A stretch of DNA of 64,000 bases from Paradevosia shaoguanensis (GTDB lineage Bacteria > Pseudomonadota > Alphaproteobacteria > Rhizobiales > Devosiaceae), in the NCBI RefSeq assembly GCF_016801025.1, contig NZ_CP068983.1:1426001-1490000 (forward strand), written 5' to 3'. Shown piece after piece: positions 24,443-33,364 of this stretch (the first letter of the stretch is position 1; each line of letters opens with the position of its first letter). The notes beneath the pieces were generated by a model. The model saw only the letters and a list, made by a program, of their open reading frames with translations, made no database searches and was not told where the DNA came from. The position numbers and the translations under genes are program-made.

Positions 24443-24952
24443 CTAGCGCGTCCGATAGACCCGCGTCCGCCGCCGGAACGGCAGCGTGACCAGCGACACC
24501 AGGGCCGACACCACCAGATAGCCGGCAAGGAACCCCGCCCCGGCATAGAGAAAGCCTTCCGCCGTCACCGGCACCGCCGGCTTGAAGTTCTCCAGCGTCC
24601 GGCTTCCGATCTCGCTGTCGAGATAGTCGGGCAGGTTCCGCAGCCGTTCGAGCGCGTCGGCGCCCTGCACCTGTTCGAGCGCCAGCCGCAGGTGGTCATA
24701 GCGCCCGAAAGTGCGCTCCATGCTGACGCCGCGATCCTTGAGGAAGGCGTCGGCGGAGGCGACATAGCGGTCGAGGGCCTGCTGGCGGGTGAGGCCGCCG
24801 GAGAGCGCGGAGGCATCGAATTCCTCGGTGATGACCTTGAGCTCATCGACGGCGCCGCCGAGGCGCTGGGTGTATTGCTGGGCATATTCGGGGAACTGGC
24901 TCAAGGCCACGCCCAGACAGAGACCTCCCAAAACGCCGAGTGCTCGCCGCAA
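24443..24952 (-). CDS. DUF2937 family membrane protein
   Basis: A 169-residue protein with an N-terminal hydrophobic stretch (LGVLGGLCLGVALSQFPEYA) and a C-terminal membrane segment (LYAGAGFLAGYLVVSALVSL) followed by an Arg-rich tail, the layout of DUF2937. The middle is a helical periplasmic domain. The start is TTG at 24952 with GGGGAGGG just upstream. It lies 11 bases after the GrpB-like gene, so it is probably the last gene of the hprK-EIIA-ptsH-grpB run. The function is unknown. Confidence 0.8.
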   Translation of the reverse strand: MRRALGVLGGLCLGVALSQFPEYAQQYTQRLGGAVDELKVITEEFDASALSGGLTRQQALDRYVASADAFLKDRGVSMERTFGRYDHLRLALEQVQGADALERLRNLPDYLDSEIGSRTLENFKPAVPVTAEGFLYAGAGFLAGYLVVSALVSLVTLPFRRRTRVYRTR

Positions 24953-24963
24953 GGCGCCCTCCC

Positions 24964-25476
24964 CTATTTCCGCGCCGGCCCGCCGACGCGGGCGACGATG
25001 GCATCGATGAAACCCGACTTGGCGTCGGCATAGGCGACGCGATCGGTGCGGAAGCGCGCGGCGAGGTCGTGCTTGAGGGCCTCATAGGCCGCGCGATCAT
25101 CGGCATCCGCCCGCAGATGATCGCGAAAAATCATGTGGCGACGAAATTCGTTGGCATCGGCGTGGATATGGAGATGGTGGGTGCGGAGCGGGACGCCCTT
25201 GATGAAGACGATGCGCGGGCGCTCCGGCGGCCCTGAGGAGTAGGTGTAGCCGACCTGCTCCAGCGCCGGGCGCGCGGCCATGCCTTCGGCGAGATCGGCG
25301 ACGAGCACCATGATGTCGATGATGGGTTTGGCTGCGAGGCCTGGAACCGCGGTCGAGCCGAAATGCTCGATTGCGAGCGGCGGGGTCGGAAAGCAGGGCA
25401 GAATCAGTTCGCGTTCAGTGGCGAACCGCGTGGCGGCCAGCGGATCGGAGGGCGCGATCCTGACCTCTTCGGCCAC
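24964..25476 (-). CDS. GrpB family protein (nucleotidyltransferase-like)
   Basis: A 170-residue UPF0157/GrpB protein. The family core IEHFGSTAVPGLAAKPIIDI is present; its GSTAV and D-x-D-like residues resemble minimal nucleotidyltransferases. It continues with THHLHIHADANEFRRHMIFR, also a family block. The substrate is unknown, although some relatives are linked to CoA biosynthesis. The GTG start overlaps the ptsH stop as TAGTG, so it is translationally coupled to HPr. Confidence 0.88.
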   Translation of the reverse strand: MAEEVRIAPSDPLAATRFATERELILPCFPTPPLAIEHFGSTAVPGLAAKPIIDIMVLVADLAEGMAARPALEQVGYTYSSGPPERPRIVFIKGVPLRTHHLHIHADANEFRRHMIFRDHLRADADDRAAYEALKHDLAARFRTDRVAYADAKSGFIDAIVARVGGPARK

Positions 25477-25784
25477 TAGGCGACGCCCTCGCTATCCTCG
25501 TCGAACCCGTTGTTGACGAGTTCGGTAATGGCGTCGAGCGCTTCGCGGGCCTGCTTGCCGGTGGCCTGGACGAGGATGGTCGAGCCGGGGCCGGCGCCGA
25601 GCATCATCAGGCCCATGATGGAATTGCCGTTGACGGTCGAGCCGTCGCGCGTGACCTGGATATCGGCCTCAAAACATTCGGCGGTGCGCACGAAGCGCGC
25701 CGAGGCGCGGGCGTGGAGCCCCTTGCGATTGATGATGGTCAGTTGCTGCGCGAGTGCCCTGCCTGAGCCTGCCGCCGTATTCAT
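25476..25784 (-). CDS. ptsH: HPr phosphocarrier protein
   Basis: A 102-residue HPr. The phosphorylated histidine is His24 in GLHARAS. A serine in NGNSIMGLMM (Ser55) sits where HPr kinase modifies HPr, and hprK is encoded nearby. In this order of bacteria HPr passes phosphate to EIIA proteins that regulate metabolism rather than import sugar. It lies 27 bases after EIIA(Man) and overlaps the GrpB-like start by 1 base. The N-terminal extension (MNTAAGSGRA) is a little longer than in enteric HPr. Confidence 0.93.
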   Translation of the reverse strand: MNTAAGSGRALAQQLTIINRKGLHARASARFVRTAECFEADIQVTRDGSTVNGNSIMGLMMLGAGPGSTILVQATGKQAREALDAITELVNNGFDEDSEGVA

Positions 25785-25811
25785 GATCGAAACCTGCCTC
25801 AGAGCCCTCGA

Positions 25812-26213
25812 CTATTGCGCACTCAATACATCGTTGGCAACGTTGATGTATTTGCGACCGGCCTCTGCAGCGATACGTACAGCGTCCTTTATGGCCATAT
25901 CGGGGCGGACGCGGGCGAGCTTGACCAGCATCGGCAGGTTGACGCCTGCGATCACCTCGACCTCGCGATTCTGCATCACGGAGATGGCCAGGTTCGACGG
26001 AGTGCCGCCGAACATGTCGGTGAGGATGACGACGCCATCGCCGGTATCGGCGGCGTCGACGGCCTTCATGATGTCATTGCGCCGGGCCTCCATGTCATCA
26101 TCGGGTCCGATGGAAATGGTTTCGACCTGCTCCTGCGGGCCCACGACGTGTTCAAGCGCCGACTTGAACTCCACGGCAAGGGCGCCATGGGTCACCAGAA
26201 CCATACCTAGCAT
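25812..26213 (-). CDS. PTS EIIA component, mannose family (regulatory)
   Basis: A 133-residue stand-alone EIIA of the mannose family. It starts MLGMVLVTHGALAVEFKSAL, where the His of VTHG is the phosphorylation site. It contains VVILTDMFGGTPSNLAISVM, a family signature. There is no IIB, IIC or IID partner nearby, so it is presumably a phosphorylation-state sensor within the regulatory PTS, as its orthologues beside hprK are considered to be. The ATG at 26213 has AGGGA 8 bases upstream. It is 109 bases after hprK and followed by ptsH. Confidence 0.92.
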   Translation of the reverse strand: MLGMVLVTHGALAVEFKSALEHVVGPQEQVETISIGPDDDMEARRNDIMKAVDAADTGDGVVILTDMFGGTPSNLAISVMQNREVEVIAGVNLPMLVKLARVRPDMAIKDAVRIAAEAGRKYINVANDVLSAQ

Positions 26214-26322
26214 GCACAATTCCCTAAGTGCCAAAATGCCCCCGGCGGCACGACGGCGTGGAGTCTTGTCTTTGAGGGGGCAGGATTCAAGTGGTTTTTT
26301 GCCGTTGTGGAAGACCTTGGGG

Positions 26323-26778
26323 TCAAAGTCGGCCTAGCGCTTCTGCCACAAGCAGAATCTGGTGCGCCGAATCCACAACACCACGCCGCGGCACGGGACA
26401 ACGTGCCAGCTGCATGCCCAATATATGGGTCTCGAGGTCGGCTTCGTCCAGCATGCGGGTGAGGCCGCCGACGAGATCGACGACGAGGTGGACGGCCGCC
26501 GCGTTCACATGCGGGCGCTCGACGATGCCGCGGCCGCGCAATTCGATGAGGCCGGCAATGTTGGGCGGGGTCGCCATCATCAGGCCATCGGGCTGGACGC
26601 GGATGTCGAGCCGGTCATCGGCGACGAGGCGGGCATTGAGCCGGCGGTGCTCCCAGCGATCGAGAAGTTCGAGCGCCAGCAGCGACTTACCGGAGCCGCT
26701 GGGACCGCGCAGCACGACGCCGTGCTGGCCGAGGACCAGACCGGTGGCATGGATGTTCTCGAATTCGGGGGCCGCCAC
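26323..26778 (-). CDS. hprK: HPr kinase/phosphorylase, short alphaproteobacterial form
   Basis: A 151-residue protein containing only the catalytic domain of HprK; the N-terminal domain of the Firmicutes enzyme is absent, as is usual in Alphaproteobacteria. Walker A GPSGSGKS is at residues 25-32, and the loop LIELRGRGIVERP is the HprK signature. It would phosphorylate HPr on serine. The GTG start overlaps the chvG stop as TAGTG. Its position downstream of chvI-chvG ties carbon-linked signalling to the acid-responsive two-component system. Confidence 0.93.
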   Translation of the reverse strand: MAAPEFENIHATGLVLGQHGVVLRGPSGSGKSLLALELLDRWEHRRLNARLVADDRLDIRVQPDGLMMATPPNIAGLIELRGRGIVERPHVNAAAVHLVVDLVGGLTRMLDEADLETHILGMQLARCPVPRRGVVDSAHQILLVAEALGRL

Positions 26779-28553
26779 TATTTGCGGGCCCGGGGAAGGG
26801 TGACGGTGAAGCGGGCGCCCGAGCGATCGGTGCGGTTGGTGGCTTCGATGCGGCCCTTGTGGGCAACGACGATCTGCTTGGAGATCGAGAGGCCCAGGCC
26901 CGAATGGTCGCCGAAATGCTCGCCGTCGGGGCGGTCGGTATAGAAGCGCTGGAAGATGCGCGAGATGTCACCGCGAATGCCGGGGCCTTCGTCCGAGACG
27001 GTGAAGATCACCTTTTCGGCATCGCTGGTGACGACGACGCGCACGGTGCCGCCATCGGGCGAGAAGGAGACGGCGTTGTCGACGAGGTTGTTGAAGACCT
27101 GGGCGAGGCGGCTGTCATGGCCGAAGACCACGGGCGCGTAGCGGCTGGTATGGGTTTCGAGCTCGACCTTGACGTTGCGGCCGGCGGCGAGGTCGCGCTG
27201 GATGCCGGCCATGGTTTCGGCAAGCTTGACCATATCGACGCGCTCGCCGGTTTCGCGGGCGAGTTCGGCATCGAGGCGGCTGGCATTGGAAATGTCCGAG
27301 ATCAGGCGATCGAGGCGCCGGACGTCATGCTGGATGATGGCGTTGAGGCGCTCGCGATCCTCGGGGCGCTTGGCGCGAGGCAGGGTCTCGACGGCCGAGC
27401 GGAGGGACGTCAACGGGTTCTTGAGCTCGTGGGCGACGTCGGCGGCGAAGCGCTCGATGGCCTCGATGCGGGCGTAGAGCGCGTCGGTCATGGCGCGCAG
27501 GGCGCCAGAGAGGTGGCCGATCTCGTCGTAGCGGTCGGTGAAATCGGGGATTTCGGCGCGGGCATTGCCGGCGGTCTGGACGCGCTCGGCGGCCTCGGAA
27601 AGGCGCCGCATCGGGCCGGCAATGGTGCCGGCGAGGAGCAGCGAGAGGATGATGACGACAGCTGCGGCGACCATGGCGATGCGCAGGATGCTCCAGCGCT
27701 CGGTGGTGACGATGGAATCGATCTCGCCCGGGGCGGTCGAGAGGAGGAGCACGCCCACGGTCGAGCGCACGCGCTGGATGGGGACGGCAACCGAGACGAC
27801 GAGCTGGTGCTGGCTATCGACGCGCACGATATCGGCGGCGGAGCCCGAAAGGGCGGCATTGACCTCGGGGTACCGCTTGCCCTCGTCGGCGCCGTATTCC
27901 TGGTAGAGCGGGAACTGGTCGCCCGGCACCCAGGACATCATGGCGTTCCACCAATCGAAGAGGAAGAAGCCGGAGCCGCTCTGCTCGTCGCTCAGCTTCC
28001 GCAGGACTTCGCCGCGCGCATAGATGTTGGAGCTGTCGAGGATGAGCAGTCCATCCTGATCGTAGATGCGGGCGCGGGTGCGGGTGGGGGTGACGAGGTT
28101 GCGCAGGAGCGGGGCGACCCGCTCGGGACTGATGGGGAATTCGAGGGTGGGATCGAAAAAGCTCAGCGGAGAGACGGGCTCGCCCGTCTGGAGTTCGAGC
28201 AGGCGATCGGGATTGACCGAGATGACGTCGCTATCGACCGTGGCCGAGGCGGCGATGGCGGCCGAGATGATTTCGCCCTGGACGCGCAGGCTCTGCACGC
28301 GCGCATCGATGAGGCCGGCCCGCCACTGGTTGAGATAGAGGATGCCGACGACGAGGACGAGGAGCGCGGCAAGGTTGAGGACGATGATGCGGCGCGTCAG
28401 CGTCCGGAAGATGGTGATGGCGAGGAGGTGCCCGACGCCGGCCCACAAAGCCGAAAAGGCCCGCCCAAGACCGCGGAACAAGGATTTTGGCGTCCTGGCT
28501 GCGGTTTCGGGGTGAGCCTCGTTCGTCTCGAGATGGTTGTCGGTTGCAGCCAC
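26778..28553 (-). CDS. chvG: Sensor histidine kinase ChvG
   Basis: A 591-residue inner-membrane sensor kinase, partner of ChvI (ExoS/ChvI in Sinorhizobium). After an N-terminal cytoplasmic tail come a membrane segment near residues 50-72 (LAALLVLVVGILYLNQW) and a periplasmic sensor of about 220 residues. A second membrane segment (IAMVAAAVVIILSLLLAGTI) is followed by HAMP, the phospho-His motif DVAHELKNPLTSL and an ATPase domain with VFNNLVDNAVSFSP and DEGPGI. The system responds to acid and envelope stress in relatives. It lies 7 bases after chvI and overlaps hprK. Confidence 0.95.
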   Translation of the reverse strand: MAATDNHLETNEAHPETAARTPKSLFRGLGRAFSALWAGVGHLLAITIFRTLTRRIIVLNLAALLVLVVGILYLNQWRAGLIDARVQSLRVQGEIISAAIAASATVDSDVISVNPDRLLELQTGEPVSPLSFFDPTLEFPISPERVAPLLRNLVTPTRTRARIYDQDGLLILDSSNIYARGEVLRKLSDEQSGSGFFLFDWWNAMMSWVPGDQFPLYQEYGADEGKRYPEVNAALSGSAADIVRVDSQHQLVVSVAVPIQRVRSTVGVLLLSTAPGEIDSIVTTERWSILRIAMVAAAVVIILSLLLAGTIAGPMRRLSEAAERVQTAGNARAEIPDFTDRYDEIGHLSGALRAMTDALYARIEAIERFAADVAHELKNPLTSLRSAVETLPRAKRPEDRERLNAIIQHDVRRLDRLISDISNASRLDAELARETGERVDMVKLAETMAGIQRDLAAGRNVKVELETHTSRYAPVVFGHDSRLAQVFNNLVDNAVSFSPDGGTVRVVVTSDAEKVIFTVSDEGPGIRGDISRIFQRFYTDRPDGEHFGDHSGLGLSISKQIVVAHKGRIEATNRTDRSGARFTVTLPRARK

Positions 28554-28560
28554 AGGCGGC

Positions 28561-29274
28561 TTATTGCTCCTTGAACCGGTAGCCGACGCCGTACAGGGTC
28601 TCGATCATCTCGAAATCGTCGTCGACCGCCTTGAACTTCTTGCGCAGCCGCTTGATGTGGCTGTCGATGGTCCGGTCGTCCACGTAGACCTGGTCGTCAT
28701 AGGCGGCGTCCATCAGCGCATTGCGCGATTTGACAACACCCGGGCGCAAAGCCAAGGCCTGGAGTATCAAAAATTCCGTGACCGTGAGCGTGACCCGCTG
28801 CCCTTTCCAGGTGCAGGTGTGGCGCTCTTCATCCATGACGAGCGAGCCGCGCTCGATGAGCGCCTTGCCCGCCGGAGCCTCGCCGCCCGAGGGCACGGCG
28901 GAAGGATCGCGCGGGGAGGACCTGCGCAGGATCGCCTTCACGCGCTCGACAAGCAGGCGCTGGCTGAACGGCTTGGTGATGAAATCGTCCGCGCCCATCT
29001 TGAGGCCGAACAATTCATCGATCTCCTCGTCCTTGGAGGTGAGGAAGATTACGGGAACATCGGACTTCTGGCGCAGGCGGCGGAGCAGCTCCATGCCATC
29101 CATGCGCGGCATCTTGATATCGAGGATGGCCAGGTCCGGCCGGTCGCTGGTGAGGCCTTCCAGCCCGGACGCACCATCGGTGTAGGTCGAAACCGAATAG
29201 CCTTCCGCCTCCAAAGTGAGGGAGACGGAGGTCAAAATATTACGATCGTCATCGACCAGGGCGATTTTGGGCAT
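28561..29274 (-). CDS. chvI: Response regulator ChvI
   Basis: A 237-residue OmpR-type response regulator. The receiver domain has the acidic pocket LVDDD, phospho-acceptor Asp52 in [13 protein letters not shown] and the conserved Lys in TKPFSQR. The C-terminal winged helix ends [18 protein letters not shown]. In rhizobia and Agrobacterium ChvI controls exopolysaccharide, motility and acid-response genes. The ATG at 29274 follows AAGGGAAG; a TTG one codon earlier is possible. It is divergent from pckA across about 250 bases, where its promoter must lie. Confidence 0.95.
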   Translation of the reverse strand: MPKIALVDDDRNILTSVSLTLEAEGYSVSTYTDGASGLEGLTSDRPDLAILDIKMPRMDGMELLRRLRQKSDVPVIFLTSKDEEIDELFGLKMGADDFITKPFSQRLLVERVKAILRRSSPRDPSAVPSGGEAPAGKALIERGSLVMDEERHTCTWKGQRVTLTVTEFLILQALALRPGVVKSRNALMDAAYDDQVYVDDRTIDSHIKRLRKKFKAVDDDFEMIETLYGVGYRFKEQ

Positions 29275-29524
29275 CAACTTCCCTTTCCGTGTACCGTTAC
29301 CGGCAGTTGGAGATAAACGCTTTCAGCGGCAAATTCGTACCCGCCTTTGGTGCCACAATTACGCGTAAAGTAAGGCGTCGGGGGGCGTTTCGCTACCCCT
29401 CAACAGCGCGATGCGCCGATTCGACTTCCGTCTTACGACCGATTGCCGGATGGAATTGCAGCCCTTTCCGGCCTCTAACAGCGACCTGTCACGGCGCCAG
29501 ACTGCGCCGAGTGGGGTATACAAA

Positions 29525-31114
29525 ATGGCTGCTTTCGATCACCGCGCGCTCCGTAACCGCATCCTCGCCCAGGCCGGCGAGATTGCCTTCAACGATTCAA
29601 CGCCGGTGCTGGTTTCGCGCTCGCTGCGGGCGGGCGAAGGCGAGTTGACGGCTGACGGCGCACTCTCGGTGACCACGGGCGTCCATACCGGCCGCAGCCC
29701 CAAGGACAAGTTCATCGTTCGCGACGCGCTCACCGCCGATACGGTCTGGTGGGACAATACCGCCGCGCTCTCGCCGGCCCAGTTCGACGTGCTGCTGGAG
29801 GACGCCCTCGCCCATGTGGCGGGCAAGACCCTCTTCGCCCAGGACCTGGCGGCGGGCGCCGACCAGGCGCACCGGCTCAATGTCTCGGTCTTCACCGAAC
29901 ATGCCTGGCACGCGCTCTTCATCCGCAACCTGCTGATCCGCCCGGAACTGAGCGGGGAATTCGCAGCCGACGTCACCATCGTCCACGTGCCCAGCTTCAA
30001 GGCCGACCCGGCCCGCCACGGCACACGCACCGAAACGGTGATCGCGCTCGACATGAGCCGGAACATCGTGCTGATCGGCGGCACCTATTATGCCGGCGAG
30101 ATCAAGAAGAGCGTCTTCTCGCTCTTCAACTTCCATGCGCCGCGCGAAAACACGCTGCCCATGCACTGCTCGGCCAATATCGGCCCGGCGGGTGATACCG
30201 CACTGTTCTTCGGCCTTTCGGGCACCGGCAAGACCACGCTTTCCAACGATCCGGAACGCCTGCTGATCGGGGACGACGAGCATGGCTGGACGAAAACCGG
30301 CGTCTTCAACCTCGAAGGCGGGTGCTATGCCAAGACGGTGAAGCTCTCCGAGACGGCCGAGCCGGAAATCTACCAGGCGACGCGCTCGTTCGGCACCGTG
30401 CTCGAAAACCTCGTGCTCGACCCCCGGACGCGCCTGCCGCTCTTCGACGATATCTCGCTGACGGAGAATACCCGCGCCGCCTATCCGCTCGAAACGCTGC
30501 CGGTGGTGAGCGAGGGTGGGGTCGGCGGCACGCCCAAGACGGTCGTTTTCCTCACCGCCGATGCCTTCGGCGTCCTGCCGCCCATCGCGCGGCTGACGCC
30601 GGACCAGGCGGTCTACCACTTCCTTTCCGGCTACACCGCCAAGGTCGCCGGCACCGAGCGGGGCGTGACCGAGCCGCAGGCGACGTTCTCGGCCTGCTTC
30701 GGGGCGCCGTTCATGTCGCTGCATCCGACGGTCTATGGCGCGCTCCTCGCCGAGCGGCTCAAGGCTTCGGGCGCTTCGACGTGGCTTCTCAATACCGGCT
30801 GGACCGGTGGCGGCTATGGCGTGGGCAAGCGCATCGACATCGCCTCGACCCGGCGCCTCCTCAATGCGGCGCTTTCGGGCGAGCTCGACCGCGGCCCGAC
30901 CCGGATCGATCCGGTCTTCGGCCTTGCCGTGCCGGCGCATGTGAAGGGGATCGACGACCAGTTGCTCGAGCCGCGCCGCACCTGGAACGACCCGATCGCC
31001 TATGACCGGGCCGCCGAAAAGCTGGTGGGCCTCTTCCAGAAGAATTTCGAGAAGTTCGGACGTCTCGACCACCTCGTGGCCGCGGGCCCGAGCCTGGCGC
31101 AGGCCGCCGAATAA
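29525..31114 (+). CDS. pckA: Phosphoenolpyruvate carboxykinase (ATP)
   Basis: A 529-residue ATP-dependent PEP carboxykinase, which makes PEP from oxaloacetate in gluconeogenesis. Motifs seen are GVHTGRSPKDKFIVRD, the PEPCK region DMSRNIVLIGGTYYAGEIKK, the kinase-1a loop GLSGTGKTTLS followed by LIGDDEHGW, and the C-terminal NTGWTGGGYGVGKR. ATG 29525 gives the family length; the frame is open 38 codons further upstream. The pckA-chvI-chvG neighbourhood is conserved in Hyphomicrobiales. It ends in an unusually long hairpin terminator. Confidence 0.97.
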   Translation: MAAFDHRALRNRILAQAGEIAFNDSTPVLVSRSLRAGEGELTADGALSVTTGVHTGRSPKDKFIVRDALTADTVWWDNTAALSPAQFDVLLEDALAHVAGKTLFAQDLAAGADQAHRLNVSVFTEHAWHALFIRNLLIRPELSGEFAADVTIVHVPSFKADPARHGTRTETVIALDMSRNIVLIGGTYYAGEIKKSVFSLFNFHAPRENTLPMHCSANIGPAGDTALFFGLSGTGKTTLSNDPERLLIGDDEHGWTKTGVFNLEGGCYAKTVKLSETAEPEIYQATRSFGTVLENLVLDPRTRLPLFDDISLTENTRAAYPLETLPVVSEGGVGGTPKTVVFLTADAFGVLPPIARLTPDQAVYHFLSGYTAKVAGTERGVTEPQATFSACFGAPFMSLHPTVYGALLAERLKASGASTWLLNTGWTGGGYGVGKRIDIASTRRLLNAALSGELDRGPTRIDPVFGLAVPAHVKGIDDQLLEPRRTWNDPIAYDRAAEKLVGLFQKNFEKFGRLDHLVAAGPSLAQAAE

Positions 31115-31148
31115 GCCATCGCGGGCGCTCACCGCCCGCGTTCTCCCA

Positions 31149-31252
31149 CCGCCGCATTTCCCCTGGTTCAGCAGGGCCCGGTGCCGTCATGTCCCAGACG
31201 GAACTCCCCACCGGCCCTCCTCCTCGTACCAGGGAAAATGCGGCGGCTTTTT
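31149..31252 (+). terminator. Extended hairpin terminator of pckA
   Basis: The outer stem pairs 31149-31167 with 31228-31246 (18 of 19 matching). A second stem pairs AGGGCCCGGTG (31173-31183) with CACCGGCCCT (31209-31218). A third, CCGTC/GACGG, closes the top at 31184-31201. TTTTTTAT follows the outer stem. The structure spans nearly 100 bases, far longer than a simple terminator, and may also protect or produce an RNA 3' end. Confidence 0.8.
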
Positions 31253-31342
31253 TATCCGCAAACGACAGGGAGATGGCCGCCGGGTGACAAGCGCGCGCCT
31301 CTTGGCCATTATTGCGCCCCGGAATCGGCCAAGGAAGCGCGC

Positions 31343-32176
31343 ATGAGTGAACAAGTCCATCTGACGGCCTATTTCGAGCGAATCGGCTTTTCCGGCTCCA
31401 TTGCGCCGACCCTGGCCACGCTCGAAGCCCTGCATGCCCTGCACCCGGCAAGCATACCGTTCGAGAACCTCAATCCGCTGCTGGGGCTGCCGGTGGAGCT
31501 GGATCAGGCGAGCCTGGAACAGAAGCTCATCCACGACCGGCGCGGCGGCTATTGCTACGAGCACAACATGATGTTCATGCGGGTGCTGCGCGAGCTCGAC
31601 TTCAAGGTGACGGGCTATGCGGCACGCGTCTTGTGGAACCATGCCGAGGGCGAGGAACGGCCGCTCAGCCACATGGTGCTGGGCGTCGAAGCCGGTGGCG
31701 CGCTCTACCTTGCCGATGTGGGCTTCGGCTCGATGACGCTGACGGCGCCGCTGCGGCTGCGCGCCGGCATCGAGCAGGAAACGCCCTTTGCCCGCTACCG
31801 GCTGGTGGGCGAATCGCCGAGCTATCGGCTGGAGGCCGAGGTCCAGGGCGCATGGAAGGCGGTCTATGCCTTCGACCTCGTGGAGCGGACCTACGAGGAC
31901 TTCGTGGCGCTCAACGCGGCGACCTATCCCAACTTCGCCAACATGCTGGCGGCGGCGCGGACCGACAGGGATTTCCGCTATTCGCTGCGCGACTTCCGCT
32001 TTTCGACCTATCCGCGCGAGGGTGGGGAGCTGGAGCGTCGCTTTCTTACAAGTGTGCCGGAGGTGCGCGAGGTATTGTCCGAGACCTTCGGAATCAACCT
32101 GCCGCCGGCCGAACTTCTCGATCCCGCCATCGAGAGATTGCTGGCCGAGCGGCCGCCAGAGCAGCAGAGCACCTGA
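31343..32176 (+). CDS. Arylamine N-acetyltransferase
   Basis: A 277-residue NAT-family enzyme that transfers acetyl from acetyl-CoA to arylamines, hydrazines or related amines in the cytosol. The Cys-His-Asp triad is visible: Cys in RRGGYCYEHN, His in LSHMVLGVE and Asp in YLADVGFGSM. The start MSEQVHLTAYFERIGFSG, with PFENLNPLLG downstream, is typical. ATG 31343 follows AAGGAAG. It begins a plus-strand run with the YdeI-like, DUF1697 and PfkB genes, spaced 3 bases, overlapping by 1 and 37 bases apart. Confidence 0.92.
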   Translation: MSEQVHLTAYFERIGFSGSIAPTLATLEALHALHPASIPFENLNPLLGLPVELDQASLEQKLIHDRRGGYCYEHNMMFMRVLRELDFKVTGYAARVLWNHAEGEERPLSHMVLGVEAGGALYLADVGFGSMTLTAPLRLRAGIEQETPFARYRLVGESPSYRLEAEVQGAWKAVYAFDLVERTYEDFVALNAATYPNFANMLAAARTDRDFRYSLRDFRFSTYPREGGELERRFLTSVPEVREVLSETFGINLPPAELLDPAIERLLAERPPEQQST

Positions 32177-32179
32177 ACC

Positions 32180-32788
32180 ATGGCCCCGGTCATCCCCAAC
32201 CCGGACAAGATCCGTGCCTTCGAAACCGAAAGCGAGTTCGAGGCCTGGATGGCCAAGAACCACGAGCAGGAAACCGAGATCTGGGTCCAGTATTACAAGA
32301 AGGCCTCGGGCCGGCGCACCATCGTCTATGCGCAGGCGCTCGACGTGGCGCTCTGCTATGGCTGGATCGACGGGATCAGCAAGCCGGTGGACGAGCACGC
32401 CTACCTGCAGCGCTTCACGCCGCGCAAGGCCAAGAGCATCTGGAGCCAGCGTAACCGGCTCAAGGTCGAAAAGCTCATTGCCGACGGGCGCATGACTGCC
32501 CATGGCCAGAGGCAGATCGATGCGGCCAAGGCGGATGGGCGCTGGGACAAGGCCTATGCCTCGCCGGGCAAGATGGAGACGCCACCGGACCTCCTGGCCG
32601 CGATCGAGGCTAATCCGGCCGCCCACGAGACCTTCAACAAGCTCAACGCCACCAACCGCTACGCCCTGGCCTTCCGCACGCACAACATGAAGACCGAGGC
32701 GGGGCGCAAGAAGAAGATCGCCGGCTTCGTCGAGATGCTGGCGCGCGGGGAAGCGCCCTATCCGCAGAAATTTGCGGAGAAGGGCTGA
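32180..32788 (+). CDS. YdeI/OmpD-associated family protein
   Basis: A 202-residue protein of the YdeI family. The N-terminal half has EIWVQYYKKASGRRTIVYAQ and the signature ALCYGWIDGISKPVDE, then LQRFTPRKAKSIWSQRNR. The C-terminal half has TFNKLNATNRYALAFR and a Lys-rich segment, as in the family. The biochemical role is not established; some relatives are linked to bacteriocin or peptide tolerance. It is 3 bases after the NAT gene and overlaps the next start by 1 base (TGATG), so the three genes are coupled. Confidence 0.9.
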   Translation: MAPVIPNPDKIRAFETESEFEAWMAKNHEQETEIWVQYYKKASGRRTIVYAQALDVALCYGWIDGISKPVDEHAYLQRFTPRKAKSIWSQRNRLKVEKLIADGRMTAHGQRQIDAAKADGRWDKAYASPGKMETPPDLLAAIEANPAAHETFNKLNATNRYALAFRTHNMKTEAGRKKKIAGFVEMLARGEAPYPQKFAEKG

Positions 32789-33327
32789 TGGCCGCCATTC
32801 CCTATGCCGCGTTCCTGCGCGGGGTGAACCTGGGCGGGCGCACGACGCGCAGCGCCGACCTCAAGGCGGCATTCGAGGCGATGGGCTACAAGGATGCCCG
32901 CACGCTCATCGCCAGCGGCAATGTGCTGTTTTCGGCCGAGCGCGAGGCCGATGCCGAGCTGGCGGGGACGATCGAGAAGGGGCTCAAGGCAAAGTTCGGC
33001 TTCGAGATCGGTGTCGTGCTGCGCTCGATCGACGAATTGCGGGCGATGGTGGCGGCAGAGCCGTTCAAATCACTGCCCGAAGGGGCCGATGCCAAGCGCT
33101 ATGTGATGTTCCTGCGCGAAGCGGTGGGCAAGTCGCTCAAGCTGCCCTTCGGGGTGGAGGGCGACCATGACGTGCTCTCGGTGACGCCGACCGAGATTTT
33201 TGCTGTTGCGTGGCACATGCCAAACGGGCGATACGGCGAGGGACTGGACGCGCTCGAAAAACAGTTTCCCAAGGGAACGCTGATGACCATGCGCAACTGG
33301 AACACGATTCTGAAGGCGGTCGCCTGA
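32788..33327 (+). CDS. DUF1697 family protein
   Basis: A 179-residue protein matching DUF1697. It opens with the hallmark YAAFLRGVNLGGR, continues with LKAAFEAMGYKDARTLIASG and NVLFSAE, and ends MRNWNTILKAVA, all family blocks. The function is unknown; this is a common small cytosolic protein in soil bacteria. It is translationally coupled to the YdeI-like gene by a TGATG overlap and followed after 37 bases by the PfkB kinase gene. Confidence 0.92.
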   Translation: MAAIPYAAFLRGVNLGGRTTRSADLKAAFEAMGYKDARTLIASGNVLFSAEREADAELAGTIEKGLKAKFGFEIGVVLRSIDELRAMVAAEPFKSLPEGADAKRYVMFLREAVGKSLKLPFGVEGDHDVLSVTPTEIFAVAWHMPNGRYGEGLDALEKQFPKGTLMTMRNWNTILKAVA

Positions 33328-33364
33328 ACCAACGGGCGCGTGCGCGCCTTTGCTGGAGGGCAAT

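Noticed and set aside
26214-26240. Sigma-54 promoter before the EIIA(Man) gene (TTGGCAC on the minus strand)
   Set aside because: The GG-to-GC spacing and the -12 element do not fit TGGCAC-N5-TTGC.
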